From contig NZ_HG966617.1 of assembly GCF_000689395.1 (NCBI RefSeq), forward strand, positions 473,521 through 537,520: a DNA stretch of 64,000 nucleotides, written 5' to 3'. Shown in pieces: positions 55,329 to 64,000 of the stretch. The notes below the pieces were generated by a model. It saw only the letters and a program-made list of their open reading frames with translations, did not search any database and had not been told where the DNA came from. Positions within the stretch are counted from its first letter, which is position 1, and each line of letters starts with the position of its first letter. The position numbers and the translations under genes were made by a program. The stretch comes from Candidatus Phaeomarinobacter ectocarpi. Its GTDB lineage: Bacteria; Pseudomonadota; Alphaproteobacteria; CGMCC-115125.

Positions 55329-56378
55329 TCAATGGGGCAGGGCAGGCGACTGGCCCTGTTCATGAACGTCGAGCCATGTGGCGAACCGGGCTTCAATGTC
55401 GTCGCCATGGTCTGCCCAGAAGTCCGCATTGTCGGCCAGTCCGGTAACAGCGATGTTGTGCGACTGCGCTGTGGGCAGCAAGGGTGCAAGAGAGGCAGGA
55501 ATGTTGCGCCATGCTTGCGGATTGACCGGCCCTGCAAGCAATGCCTCCGCCAGCAAAGCCTGCCCCGTTTCTGAAAGCACCGCGTTGAGCAGGCGACGCA
55601 CAGTCTCCTGGTCAGATGTAGCGGCCGGGAAGACAACAAGCCTCTGCACCCGATATATCTGCCCTGCAAACGAAATCTGGAAGGCTGAGGACGCGTCCGG
55701 CTGCTGCTGAACAATGTGGGCTGCGTGGACCGATGGGAGGGCCGCGGCAGCAACAGCGTCTGCCCGCAAAAGCGCCACGGCATCGTCCGGTGTATCCCAG
55801 AACACGATCTGGGCCTGGGCAAACAGAGCGTCCAGCTTGTCCAGAGCGCGGGTGACGCCCTCTGGTGTTTCCAGCAAGGCGTACACATCACCCAGCGCGA
55901 TCCCGTCGGCCATCAAGGCGATTTCCAGTGTGCCCCGCGCCCCGCGCGGCAGTGCGCGCGCACCGGGAAAGCTCTCTGCATCAAAAAAGGCAGCCCAACT
56001 GTCCGGGCCGTCTGATCGAGTCGTCAGCACCAGCGACGTCACCAGATATCCAACGCCGCATTGATGCGTCACATCCAGTGTCAGTGAGGGGGGAAAGGCC
56101 TGGGCAAGCTCAGGATTAAGCGGCTGTGCCGGGCCATCGTCACACATAAGGTTGGCCGCATCCGTCTCCGCATCCACGAGTGAGGCCGTGCTGGCGGCAG
56201 CATTCAGCGACCCGTCATACCGTTCGACGATCACCGGCAGGTCCGGCGACGCCGAGGCCGCCGCTGCGAGGGCATCGCCCCAGGCGCCTTCATAGGTCAG
56301 CAGCTTGACTTGCGCATGCGCGGTGCTCACGAAACCTGCCATCAAGACGGCAACAGCATATGTGAGGCTAAGACGCAT
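55329..56378 (-). CDS. Second extracellular solute-binding protein of the polyamine-type operon
   Basis: The ATG at 56378 overlaps the permease end by 11 bases and gives 349 residues with a signal peptide (YAVAVLMAGFVSTAHA). The mature part follows the spermidine/putrescine-binding protein pattern: VKLLTYEGAWGDAL, LARGARGTLEIALMADGIALGDVYALLETPEGVTRALDKLDAL, which matches the same region of the operon's first binding protein. The C-terminal half is more divergent. It is the distal gene of the operon and may bind a related substrate. Confidence 0.85.
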   Translation of the reverse strand: MRLSLTYAVAVLMAGFVSTAHAQVKLLTYEGAWGDALAAAASASPDLPVIVERYDGSLNAAASTASLVDAETDAANLMCDDGPAQPLNPELAQAFPPSLTLDVTHQCGVGYLVTSLVLTTRSDGPDSWAAFFDAESFPGARALPRGARGTLEIALMADGIALGDVYALLETPEGVTRALDKLDALFAQAQIVFWDTPDDAVALLRADAVAAAALPSVHAAHIVQQQPDASSAFQISFAGQIYRVQRLVVFPAATSDQETVRRLLNAVLSETGQALLAEALLAGPVNPQAWRNIPASLAPLLPTAQSHNIAVTGLADNADFWADHGDDIEARFATWLDVHEQGQSPALPH

Positions 56379-57219
56379 CCAGACCCCGCATGCGCTCGGA
56401 CCGTCGCCGCAACAATTCAACTGCCGTCAGCAGTGCGATGGATACCAGGACGAGAGATGTCGCAACCGCCAGAATGGTTGGCGATATCTGCTCGCGAATG
56501 CCGGCCCACATCTGGCGCGGAATGGTCCGCTCTTCAAAGCCAGCCATGAAAAGCACCACCACCACCTCGTCAAACGATGTGACAAAGGCAAACAGGCCGC
56601 CGGAGACGACGCCGGGCAGAATGATCGGCATGGTGACTTTGAAGAACGCCACATGCGGCGGCGCCCCCAATGACAAGGCGGCCCGGGTCAGATTTTGATC
56701 ATAGCCCGACAGCGTGGCCGTCACAGTGATGATGACAAAGGGAATGCCAAGGGCTGTATGGGCCAGGATGATGCCCAGATGAGTCTGTGACAGCCCGATT
56801 GAGGAATAGAAGAAATACATGCCGGTGGCGGTGATAACGATCGGGACGATCATCGGCGAGATCAGCACCGCCATAATGGTTCGGCGATAGGGCATGGCGG
56901 GGCTGGCCAGCCCAAGTGCTGCCAGCGTGCCCAGACCCGTTGCCATGAAGGTGGCCGCGATGCCGATGACAAAGCTGTTGCGGATTGAATGCAGCCATTG
57001 ATCATTCTCGATGATGTCGCGATACCACCGGCCCGAAAACGCGTCGGGCTGGAGCGCCAGCATCTCCGGCGTGAACGTGAAATAGGGCTGAGCGTTGAAC
57101 GACAGTGGAATGATCACCAGCAGCGGCGCGATGAGAAACACGAAGATCGCGCCGCACAGAACCCGGAAGCTGTAGTACCAGACGCGCTCACCAGCGCTTG
57201 CATAGACGGGAGGAGGCAT
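56368..57219 (-). CDS. potC: ABC transporter permease, PotC-like
   Basis: The 283-residue membrane protein has six helices and the permease EAA loop region (RAALSLGAPPHVAFFKVTMPIILPGVVSGG). It is the second permease of the polyamine-type importer. It follows the first permease gene by two bases and overlaps the next binding-protein gene. The gene symbol reflects family likeness; the substrate is not proven. Confidence 0.92.
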   Translation of the reverse strand: MPPPVYASAGERVWYYSFRVLCGAIFVFLIAPLLVIIPLSFNAQPYFTFTPEMLALQPDAFSGRWYRDIIENDQWLHSIRNSFVIGIAATFMATGLGTLAALGLASPAMPYRRTIMAVLISPMIVPIVITATGMYFFYSSIGLSQTHLGIILAHTALGIPFVIITVTATLSGYDQNLTRAALSLGAPPHVAFFKVTMPIILPGVVSGGLFAFVTSFDEVVVVLFMAGFEERTIPRQMWAGIREQISPTILAVATSLVLVSIALLTAVELLRRRSERMRGLDAS

Positions 57220-57221
57220 GG

Positions 57222-58472
57222 TTATCCAAGCCTCATCTTGTCGATTCCAACGAGCCGGTCATAGAGCCAGTAAAGCGCCAGCACGCCCGCGAGCAACAGG
57301 GCACCAAGGGCCGCCGCGAGTCCCCAGTTGAGGCTCTCCTGCATGTGGAAAGCAATGAGGTTCGAGATCAGTTGACCCGTCCGCCCGCCCACCAGCGCCG
57401 GGGTGATGTAGTAGCCAACGGCGAGAATGAACACGAGCACCGCGCCTGCGCCGATGCCCGGTGCTGTCAGCGGCAGATAGACCCGCATGAAGGCAGTCGC
57501 CGGCGTTGCGCCCAGCGACAGCGCAGCGCGGGTCAGCGACGGCGGAATGCCGCGCATGACGGCATAAAGCGGCAGCACCGTGAAGGGCAGCAGAATATGC
57601 GTCATCGCCACAATGGTGCCGACCTGATTGTAGATCAGCTGAATGCGGCCATCATCCGACACCAGCCCCGCCCACACCATCAGGTCATTGAGCACACCCT
57701 GCGTTTGCAGCAGCGCGATCCACGCTGTTGTCCGTACAAGGAGCGATGTCCAGAAGGGCAGGAGCACCAGGATCATCAGTAGATTGGCCCGCGCGGACGA
57801 CATATGCGCCATCAAATAGGCAATGGGAAAGCCAAGGGCGAGACAAAGCGCCATGACCAGTGCCGACACCCACAGGGTGCGCCAGAACAACTGCACATAA
57901 AGTCGCTGTTCTTCCGCATTCAGCACAATCGAGCCATCGGCGGTCTGGGTGCGGTCGATGGCGGACAGGTAGAAAGTCGGCGTCACCGGCTCTGAAACCC
58001 GCTTGATGGCGGCCCAGATCTCGCGCTCTCCCCATCGTGGATCAAGCGCCGGCAGGCTTTCGCTGTAGGGGGCGTCCAGCCGGGCAACCCTGCGGGCGGA
58101 TCGCATGACCAGTGACCGGGTGCCCGGCACTTCATAGTTCAGCCGGGTCGCGGCCTGTCCAATGGTGCGCTCAGATCGCGCGGCCATCATGTCGGTCACA
58201 AGGGTCGCAAAGACTGCTTCGTCCGGGATGCCGTCGCCGTCCCAGTTTTGCACCGCCTCACTCAGCTGCGGCAGGACTTCGCCAAAGGCTGGCGAATACA
58301 CACTGCGGGTAAGCATCGAGAGGATCGGAACAATGAACGTGACGATCAGGAAGATCAGCAGCGGCGCGACAAGGCCCAGCGCTTTCCACCGCGCAAGCCG
58401 GTTGGCCCGTTGCAGCTGGCGCTTCAGTTCGGGGGGCGGTGCGTCATAGGGGGCTGCGTCTGCAGCAGTCAT
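57222..58472 (-). CDS. potB: ABC transporter permease, PotB-like, with long periplasmic loop
   Basis: The ATG at 58472 gives 416 residues. The EAA loop is RAALSLGATPATAFMRVYLPLTAPGIGAG. Between the first and second membrane helices there is a periplasmic segment of about 140 residues (roughly 70-200), longer than in E. coli PotB but known in a subfamily of polyamine permeases. It follows a strong hairpin terminator after the binding-protein gene, which would lower its expression relative to that gene. Confidence 0.92.
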   Translation of the reverse strand: MTAADAAPYDAPPPELKRQLQRANRLARWKALGLVAPLLIFLIVTFIVPILSMLTRSVYSPAFGEVLPQLSEAVQNWDGDGIPDEAVFATLVTDMMAARSERTIGQAATRLNYEVPGTRSLVMRSARRVARLDAPYSESLPALDPRWGEREIWAAIKRVSEPVTPTFYLSAIDRTQTADGSIVLNAEEQRLYVQLFWRTLWVSALVMALCLALGFPIAYLMAHMSSARANLLMILVLLPFWTSLLVRTTAWIALLQTQGVLNDLMVWAGLVSDDGRIQLIYNQVGTIVAMTHILLPFTVLPLYAVMRGIPPSLTRAALSLGATPATAFMRVYLPLTAPGIGAGAVLVFILAVGYYITPALVGGRTGQLISNLIAFHMQESLNWGLAAALGALLLAGVLALYWLYDRLVGIDKMRLG

Positions 58473-58497
58473 GGGGTGATCCGGGCATGGCAACAGC

Positions 58498-58540
58498 AAA
58501 AAGGACTGGTGCTGCACATGTGCAAATCACCAGCCCTTTT
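58498..58540 (-). terminator. Intercistronic terminator/attenuator
   Basis: On the minus strand, AAAAGGGCTGGTG pairs with CACCAGTCCTTTTT over about 13 bp, including one G-T pair, with an inner palindrome TGCACATGTGCA in the loop. It ends in a T-run. It lies between the binding-protein stop (58597) and the PotB-like start (58472), so part of the transcripts probably stop here. Confidence 0.8.
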
Positions 58541-58596
58541 CTCTTATCAGGTTGCGCGCCGCTCCGGAACGCGCGGCAGTGGCGACTTTCGAGAGT

Positions 58597-59793
58597 TTAC
58601 TGCGCCAGCCACGCATTGAAGCGCTGTTCAAGCTCATCATTGTAATCGGCCCAGAACTCGTAATCGTTCTGCAATCCGTTGGCGAGACGCTCCGGCGTCG
58701 TCGGCATGTGAGATTTCATGTCCACATCAGGATATTCCGCGTGCGCCCCAACCAACTCGAGGGATGATTTGCGCGACGGGCCATAGGCGATCCAGCTGGC
58801 CTGGCCTGCGAGCCCTTCTGTTGACGTGGCAAAGGACACAAAATCCATGGCCGCATCCAGGTTCTTGCCGCCCTTTGGCATGACCCACAGGTCAAGGTCC
58901 CAAATCTGCCGATCCCAGATGATTTCAAAAGGCTGCTGCTCGGCAATCTGCGCATTGAAGATCCGGCCGTTGAAGGCGTTGGTCATGACAACCTCGCCAT
59001 CCGCCAGAAGCTGCGGCGGCTGTGCGCCGGCTTCCCACCAGATGACCTCATCCTTGATCGTATCCAGCTTGGCAAAGGCCCGATCGACGCCTTCCGGCGT
59101 GGACAGCACCTCATAGACTTTGTCGATGGCAACGCCGTCAGCCATCAATGCGAACTCGAGATTGAACTTTGGAATTTTCCGAAGCCCACGCTTGCCGGGA
59201 TAGGTTTCAAGGTCAAAAAAGTCGTCCAGCGTTGACGGCGCATTCTCAGGATATTTCGAGGCATCAAACGCAAAGACGCTCGACCACACCGAAATGGGAA
59301 CCGCGCACTCAAACAAGGTGCCGGGCAGGAAGTCTTTAAGGGCCGGTGTGCCATCGGGCGCCGGTGGCAGGGCTGAATGATCGACAGGAACTGTCAGGCC
59401 TTCATCACACAGACGCACCGCTTCAGCCGTCTCTACGTCAACGGCATCCCAGACCACGTTCCCGCTTTCCACCTGCGCCTTGATGGGCGCGATGTTGCCG
59501 TCATAGTCGTCCGATTGAATGACAATGCCGGTGCGCTCACTGAAGGGTTTGTGAAACCCTTCAATCTGCGCCTTCGTATATGCGCCGCCCCAGGACACGA
59601 TGGTGAGCGTGGTCTCAGTGCTCTCTATCGCTTCCTCAATGGGCGTGTCCGGCGCCGCGTCGGCAACGGCCGCATCCGGTGTTACGGGTGCCTCGGCTGC
59701 GTCATTGTTGCCGCTGTCACAGGCCGCAAGTCCAAGGGCCATGATTGCGGTTGCTGCCAGTAATCCGGGTGCAAGCGGAGTTGTAAATGTCAT
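58597..59793 (-). CDS. potD: Polyamine-type ABC periplasmic binding protein
   Basis: The 398-residue protein begins with a lipoprotein-like signal (LLAATAIMALGLAACDSGNN, with LAAC as lipobox). The mature part has TLTIVSWGGAYTKAQIEGFHKPFSERTGI, FECAVPISVWSSVFAFD and LAFALMADGVAIDKVYEVLSTPEGVDRAF-type features of spermidine/putrescine-binding proteins. It is the second gene of the operon after the ATPase and, with a terminator behind it, is expected to be the most abundant component. Confidence 0.9.
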   Translation of the reverse strand: MTFTTPLAPGLLAATAIMALGLAACDSGNNDAAEAPVTPDAAVADAAPDTPIEEAIESTETTLTIVSWGGAYTKAQIEGFHKPFSERTGIVIQSDDYDGNIAPIKAQVESGNVVWDAVDVETAEAVRLCDEGLTVPVDHSALPPAPDGTPALKDFLPGTLFECAVPISVWSSVFAFDASKYPENAPSTLDDFFDLETYPGKRGLRKIPKFNLEFALMADGVAIDKVYEVLSTPEGVDRAFAKLDTIKDEVIWWEAGAQPPQLLADGEVVMTNAFNGRIFNAQIAEQQPFEIIWDRQIWDLDLWVMPKGGKNLDAAMDFVSFATSTEGLAGQASWIAYGPSRKSSLELVGAHAEYPDVDMKSHMPTTPERLANGLQNDYEFWADYNDELEQRFNAWLAQ

Positions 59794-59835
59794 TGCGTGT
59801 ATCTCCCCAATTGATACGCAAGTGATACCTAAGCT

Positions 59836-61020
59836 CTAGGCGGCGGCCCTTGGGCCATCGGTCTCAAATTCCATGTAGTCCAGCGCGTGCGCATCATCCG
59901 CAGACCAGCCGACACGCACTGTGTCGCCGCGCGCAAGAGGCGCTGAGCCTGCCATGTTTGGCACCTTGACCACAAAATCATCATTGCCGCCAAGTGTCAG
60001 GCGGGCACGCACATGGTCCCCCAGGTAAATCAGCTCCCGAACCGTGCCCTCAAACACATTGTCATAAGACGCTGTGTCACCGGGGCTTAGAACGTGCACC
60101 CGTTCTGGCCGAATGGACAGCAGGGTGCGCGCGCCGGTGTCACGGACCGCCACAGGGGCAGCCAGCACCAGCCCGTTGGACCCGTCCAAGGCAACCGTCA
60201 CCTTGCCGCTCACCGTGCCGCGTATCTCACCGGCCAGTCGGTTGCTCTCGCCAATGAACGACGCCACAAAACTGTTCTGTGGTTCTTCGTAAAGGCGGGC
60301 AGGCGGGTCAACCTGCTGGATGACCCCGTCATTGAAGACGGCGATGCGGTCAGACATGGTCAGCGCTTCGCCCTGATCATGGGTCACATAAACAATGGTG
60401 ATGCCGAGGCTCTCATGCAGGTGCTTGATCTCCAGCTGCATCTGTTCGCGCAGCATGCGGTCAAGGGCACCCAGCGGCTCATCCATCAACACAAGCTTGG
60501 GTTCAAACACCAGGGCGCGGGCAACGGCCACACGCTGTTGCTGACCACCGGACAGCTGCGCGGGCATACGACCACCGAAATCTTCCAGTTCCACCATGTC
60601 CAAGGCATCCGCAACCTTTGTTGCAATCACACCGGGCGCCATGCCGCGGACCTTCAAGGGGAAAGCAAGATTTTCTGCGACCGACATGTGGGGAAACAGG
60701 GCGTAGTTCTGAAACACCATGCCGATATCGCGCTTGTGCGGTGGCAGCGTGGTGATGGGATCGCCATCCAAAAGAATGTCGCCGCCCGTGGGCATTTCAA
60801 AGCCTGCAAGCATCATCAGGCAGGTTGTCTTGCCCGAGCCCGATGGCCCCAGCAGGGTGAGAAACTCACCGCGGGCAATATCAAGGTCCAGACCTTTGAC
60901 CACCAGCGTTTCGCCGTCATAGGTCTTTTGAACGCCGCGAAAGCGCACCAGTGGATCAGCAATGCTGCCGTCGGTGCTTGCGTCCGGTGTCGCGGTGTCA
61001 GGCAGCGTCTCGGTGTCCAT
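59836..61020 (-). CDS. potA: Polyamine-type ABC transporter ATP-binding protein
   Basis: The 394-residue ATPase powers the importer. It has Walker A GPSGSGKT, the signature LSGGQQQR, Walker B LVLMDEPLGALD and the switch His in VTHDQGEA. The C-terminal TOBE domain (about 280-385) fits PotA. It heads the leftward operon: ATPase, binding protein, two permeases, second binding protein. The gap to the AsmA-like gene (122 bases) is not obviously a terminator. Confidence 0.94.
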   Translation of the reverse strand: MDTETLPDTATPDASTDGSIADPLVRFRGVQKTYDGETLVVKGLDLDIARGEFLTLLGPSGSGKTTCLMMLAGFEMPTGGDILLDGDPITTLPPHKRDIGMVFQNYALFPHMSVAENLAFPLKVRGMAPGVIATKVADALDMVELEDFGGRMPAQLSGGQQQRVAVARALVFEPKLVLMDEPLGALDRMLREQMQLEIKHLHESLGITIVYVTHDQGEALTMSDRIAVFNDGVIQQVDPPARLYEEPQNSFVASFIGESNRLAGEIRGTVSGKVTVALDGSNGLVLAAPVAVRDTGARTLLSIRPERVHVLSPGDTASYDNVFEGTVRELIYLGDHVRARLTLGGNDDFVVKVPNMAGSAPLARGDTVRVGWSADDAHALDYMEFETDGPRAAA

Positions 61021-61142
61021 GGAGCCTCTGATCGTCAGGCAAATCAGCGAATTTCGGCGAGCCTAGACGATCGACCCATCGATGCAAACCGCGCGCCCAA
61101 ACCGCAATCCACCGCAAGCCCATCGGCGGTCAGCGATGCTGA

Positions 61143-63161
61143 CTACCGGCCAAACAATCCCTTGAGCAGATCTTCGGGATTGGGCTGCTTGGTTTCTTCC
61201 TTTGGTGCTTCTCCGGACGAGTCGCTCGAGGAGTCGTTTTGGCCCAGCAACCCGCGAATGATGTCCTTGGGCTGAATCTTCTCAAGACTTTCAACGCCCT
61301 TGAGAAGCTCGGCCGGATTGGAAATCACAGCCGCCAGATCCGGCGCGAATTTCGGATTGGACCACGTGCCCGTCACGATGACGGGAATGTCCAGCCCGGA
61401 TTTGTCCGCAGCACCGCCCTGACCTTCAAGCGAGGCGACCAGCTTGGGCTTCAGGCGGTAATTGATCGACTGCTGAACGATGCTGGTTGATCCAGCACCC
61501 GTGAGCCGCAGGAGCGGCCCCAGCATCTTGAGATCATTGTTGGACAAGACCCCATTGGTGATGTTGAAGGAGCCATTCAGCTCACTGAAATCCGTGTCGG
61601 AAGACGTGGCGTTGCTCCAGCCGGAGATCGGGTCAGTCAACGCGGTGCGAATGATCTGCGCCAGATTGATGCCCTTGATGGCGCCATTCCTGAAATCAAT
61701 GTTGCCGGTCCCGTTCAGCGTATTGACCATCTGTGCCTGTGAGGCGCCGCTCGCCGTAACAGCGACGTTGAAGAGACCGGTACCGTCCAGGCGTTTGAAG
61801 CCTGCAGCTGCATTCAAGAACGGCTCAATGGCGAGGCCCGACAGATTGAAATTGGCGGCCAGGGACGGCGTGGCGCGGCGCCCGTTGAGGGTCAGCTTGC
61901 CGGTGCCTGAGCCCTGGTAGAGCGCCATCTTGGTGAGGTTCGCGACCATGGTGCCGTTGGTAATGTCGAGGCCAAGCGCACTTTCCCCGATGACGATGTT
62001 GCCAAAGATGATTTCACCCGCGGAGAGATTGAGGTCTGTATCGACGGCTTTGAGACCGGAGAAATCGATCACGTCCGTGCTCCAGCCCGCATCGCCCTGG
62101 CCGCTATAGACGTTGGTATCAATCTGATCGACCGCCAGAGACCCGGACAGCTTGGGCCGTGCGCCGGCGGTTTCCACCACGAGGTTGCCGCTGGCATTCA
62201 TGCCGTCCAGGGACATGGTGGCATTGGAAAATGTGTAGCGCGTGCCGGCGCTGGCCAGCTGTCCGTTCAGCGCAAGCGGACCAAAGCCGCCACCGTCAGC
62301 CATCGGGCTGCCGGTCCAGGCCGACAGTTTGCGAACGGACGGCACGTCCATATCAACCGTGCCGCTTGTTGCAAGAGCGCTCCCAAAAGTGACGTCGCCT
62401 GCATAGTTGAAGGTCACCGGATTGGACGAGACGGCAAGCGTTGTTGCCGTGGTTGCTGCTTCCATCACCGCACGCGGGCGTTCAACGGTGGCATCAATGT
62501 TCACCCGCTCTGCGTTCCACGTAAGCGCGCCTGCTACATTCAGCTGCTCATCAAGGCTTGGCAGGTTCAGCGTCACATCCACGTCGCTGAAATTATAAGC
62601 CGCACCGGACTGGGCATCGCTGTAGCTGATCTGACCGTTTTCAATGGTCATGTTGGCCAGCGAGACTTCCGTCGGGGCGAGCCCGCCACCGCTGCTGCCG
62701 TCCGTTGATGTGGTGTCGCCGCCGCCAGACTGGGTGTCCTGCGGTGCGGGTGCGGGATCGGCCGGAGCCGCCGCGGGTTCAAACTGCCAGTTCGGTGTGC
62801 CGTTGCGCGCAATCTCCAGATTGATGACAGGCTCGCGCAGCACAAACTCATCGACCTGCACTTTGCCGCTCAGCAGCGGCATAATGGCCAGTTCCGCGCG
62901 CAGCTCCTTCATGGTCGCCATGTTTTCTGACTTGCCGCCCGGCGCATTGGCAAACGTCACGTCGCCGATATTTGCTGCCAGCGCAGGCCATGCACTGATG
63001 GAGACGTCGCCGGCAATGGTGAGTTTGCGTCCCGTCGCGCTTTCAACGGCCGCTTCCACTTCCTGCTTTACCAGATCCGCAGAAATGAACATGGGCGCAA
63101 GAAAAACCGCACCTGCCACAAGAACAACGACGGCGATAACGAAATAGAGCAAGGCGCGCAT
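61143..63161 (-). CDS. AsmA-family membrane protein
   Basis: The ATG at 63161 (GGAGAAACCCA upstream) gives 672 residues. It has one N-terminal membrane helix (LLYFVIAVVVLVAGAVFLAP) and a long periplasmic beta-rich part with the AsmA_2 pattern (KLTIAGDVSISAWPALAANIGDVTFANAPGG; LNGTGNIDFRNGAIKGINLAQIIRTA near the C-terminus). Such proteins may move lipids between membranes. A Ser/Gly-rich linker (about 180-200) and a charged tail (SSSDSSGEAPKEETKQ) are seen. An extension to 63299 lacks support. Confidence 0.92.
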   Translation of the reverse strand: MRALLYFVIAVVVLVAGAVFLAPMFISADLVKQEVEAAVESATGRKLTIAGDVSISAWPALAANIGDVTFANAPGGKSENMATMKELRAELAIMPLLSGKVQVDEFVLREPVINLEIARNGTPNWQFEPAAAPADPAPAPQDTQSGGGDTTSTDGSSGGGLAPTEVSLANMTIENGQISYSDAQSGAAYNFSDVDVTLNLPSLDEQLNVAGALTWNAERVNIDATVERPRAVMEAATTATTLAVSSNPVTFNYAGDVTFGSALATSGTVDMDVPSVRKLSAWTGSPMADGGGFGPLALNGQLASAGTRYTFSNATMSLDGMNASGNLVVETAGARPKLSGSLAVDQIDTNVYSGQGDAGWSTDVIDFSGLKAVDTDLNLSAGEIIFGNIVIGESALGLDITNGTMVANLTKMALYQGSGTGKLTLNGRRATPSLAANFNLSGLAIEPFLNAAAGFKRLDGTGLFNVAVTASGASQAQMVNTLNGTGNIDFRNGAIKGINLAQIIRTALTDPISGWSNATSSDTDFSELNGSFNITNGVLSNNDLKMLGPLLRLTGAGSTSIVQQSINYRLKPKLVASLEGQGGAADKSGLDIPVIVTGTWSNPKFAPDLAAVISNPAELLKGVESLEKIQPKDIIRGLLGQNDSSSDSSGEAPKEETKQPNPEDLLKGLFGR

Positions 63162-63701
63162 TGGGTTTCTCCGGTGCGGTCCCCTGAGTTTGAGTGGCCA
63201 GAGGGCCATGAGGGACGCGGGCAGGGGGGTGCGAGTTGTGGCAATCGTACCGCGCTTTTCGCAGTCCTGCCATGCATCACGATTTACTGACTTCCACAAT
63301 CGCGAATTCCTGTGGCATTGTCATGACCGTCTCATCCATTCGGGGTGAGGTTTTGCGATTCACGCGCTGGTGAACCTGCTCCAAGGACCCCAGCACCCAG
63401 GAAGAGTTGTCGATGCAAACCGATACTCCCCGCGTGATCGCGTTTTCCAAGCCTTGTCGGCATAGGCATCGCGTCTAGAGACAAGGCTTAGACAAACGCG
63501 GTTGGCGTCAGCGGTCTTTCCCAGCGATAGCCGGGCAGGCACGCGACCCTCCTCAAGCTCCCGATTTTGTTCGGGCGCTAACCGCACCGTTTGGCCGGGC
63601 GCCAGGCTCCAATACCAGCCTCCAATGCCCGCCCCCAAGTTTGTCCAATTCCGAAAACAAATTTCTTCCTGGGACAGCTCCGCGCGAAGACGTGGACTGT
63701 G
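63162..63701. other. 540-base gap with a perfect 10-bp inverted repeat
   Basis: No gene is supported here. AAGCCTTGTC (63449-63458) and GACAAGGCTT (63480-63489) form a perfect inverted repeat with a 21-base loop. No T-run follows on either strand, so it is not a simple terminator. The gap must hold the promoters of the divergent AsmA-like and ABC exporter genes. Confidence 0.5.
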
Positions 63702-64000
63702 ATGATAATGACCAATCTTACGACTTTTGAGACCGCCCGTTTTGTGTGGGACTACTGGATGCGCTACCCGCGTCTGTTCTACGCTTGTATCGGGCTTGTG
63801 CTCGCCATGGCGGCCCTCGATGTGGCCTGGCCACTTGTTGCCGGTCGCTTTATCGACACCATTGCAGGCGAACTGCCGGATCAGCAGGTCTGGCAACTCC
63901 TCTTCATCATCGTTGGTGTGACGGTTCTCTTTTTCACCGTACGCTACATCATGTATCGCGTGTGGATCGTCTTTGCGGCCAATGTCATGCGGCATCTGGT
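63702..64000 (+). CDS. ABC exporter, N-terminal part (runs off the window)
   Basis: The frame opens at ATG 63702 (or 63708) and continues to the last base. About 99 residues are visible: a membrane-domain start with FETARFVWDYWMRYPRLFYACIGLVLAMAALDVAWPLVAGRFIDTIAG and a second helix LLFIIVGVTVLFFTVRYIMYRVWI. This fits the transmembrane domain of a type IV ABC exporter (MsbA/ABCB-like half transporter). The ATPase domain is outside the window. Confidence 0.75.
   Translation, partial: MIMTNLTTFETARFVWDYWMRYPRLFYACIGLVLAMAALDVAWPLVAGRFIDTIAGELPDQQVWQLLFIIVGVTVLFFTVRYIMYRVWIVFAANVMRHL

Noticed and set aside
63360-63995. Long minus-strand frame over the start of the ABC exporter.
   Set aside because: It is His/Arg-rich shadow coding opposite a clear membrane protein and has no recognised motif.

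Overview
The window reads as a high-GC alphaproteobacterial chromosome, probably a marine or soil heterotroph related to the Rhodobiales/Parvibaculales type. This rests on gene content: pyruvate carboxylase, a LuxR/LuxI pair, YeiH, a class II dihydroorotase, an AsmA-like protein, a polyamine ABC operon and many SDR/GST/monooxygenase genes. The taxonomic placement is an inference; there is no rRNA gene in the window.

Region 1 (1-12,564) is the right part of an integrated defence island. On the minus strand it holds hsdM, hsdS and a window-truncated gene coupled to them by ATGA overlaps, whose product carries an RNxxxH motif typical of HEPN RNases. Next come a tyrosine integrase and a ribbon-helix-helix-like gene flanked by CTACGT/ACGTAG palindromes. 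On the plus strand there are an AlpA-like HTH gene, a winged-helix gene, a gene of the MGGYGSGR family, and mcrB-mcrC, in which McrB has a PUA/EVE-like domain inserted into its AAA core. The island ends at a 45-nt 3' fragment of tRNA-Phe, which marks one attachment site; the intact tRNA should lie beyond the left edge.

Region 2 (12.7-23.9 kb) is catabolic backbone: hydrolase, YeiH exporter, beta-keto acid cleavage enzyme, and a TetR regulator with a duplicated operator in front of a monooxygenase-SDR-membrane protein-FAH operon. An SDR, a GST and a cytochrome b561 follow, then a second TetR gene sharing a 31-bp palindrome with the cytochrome gene. Region 3 (24-28.1 kb) is an iron-type operon (outer membrane protein, imelysin, dihaem oxidoreductase) behind two overlapping Fur-like boxes.

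Region 4 (28.3-34.6 kb) has a styrene-oxide-isomerase-like protein, a PF10118 protein, a PAP2 phosphatase, then luxR-luxI with a small overlapping gene, a solo LuxR-type HTH gene, a four-copy 17-bp repeat array and a double DsbA/kappa-GST-like protein. Region 5 (34.6-54.4 kb) mixes central metabolism and catabolism: pyrC, a Baeyer-Villiger monooxygenase with hydrolase and MFS exporter, a secreted agmatine-deiminase-like enzyme, ppsA with a 2-hydroxyacid dehydrogenase, an SPFH-NfeD pair, a TauD-type dioxygenase, a VOC protein, a DUF2927-like lipoprotein-sized secreted protein, recQ and pyc. Region 6 (54.4-64 kb) carries small envelope proteins, a five-gene polyamine-type ABC operon with two binding proteins and an internal terminator, an AsmA-like protein and the start of an ABC exporter.

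The most interesting places are the HEPN-like gene inside the type I restriction operon, the 17-bp repeat array near the quorum-sensing genes, the StyC-like protein lacking one catalytic residue, and the exported FAH-family protein.
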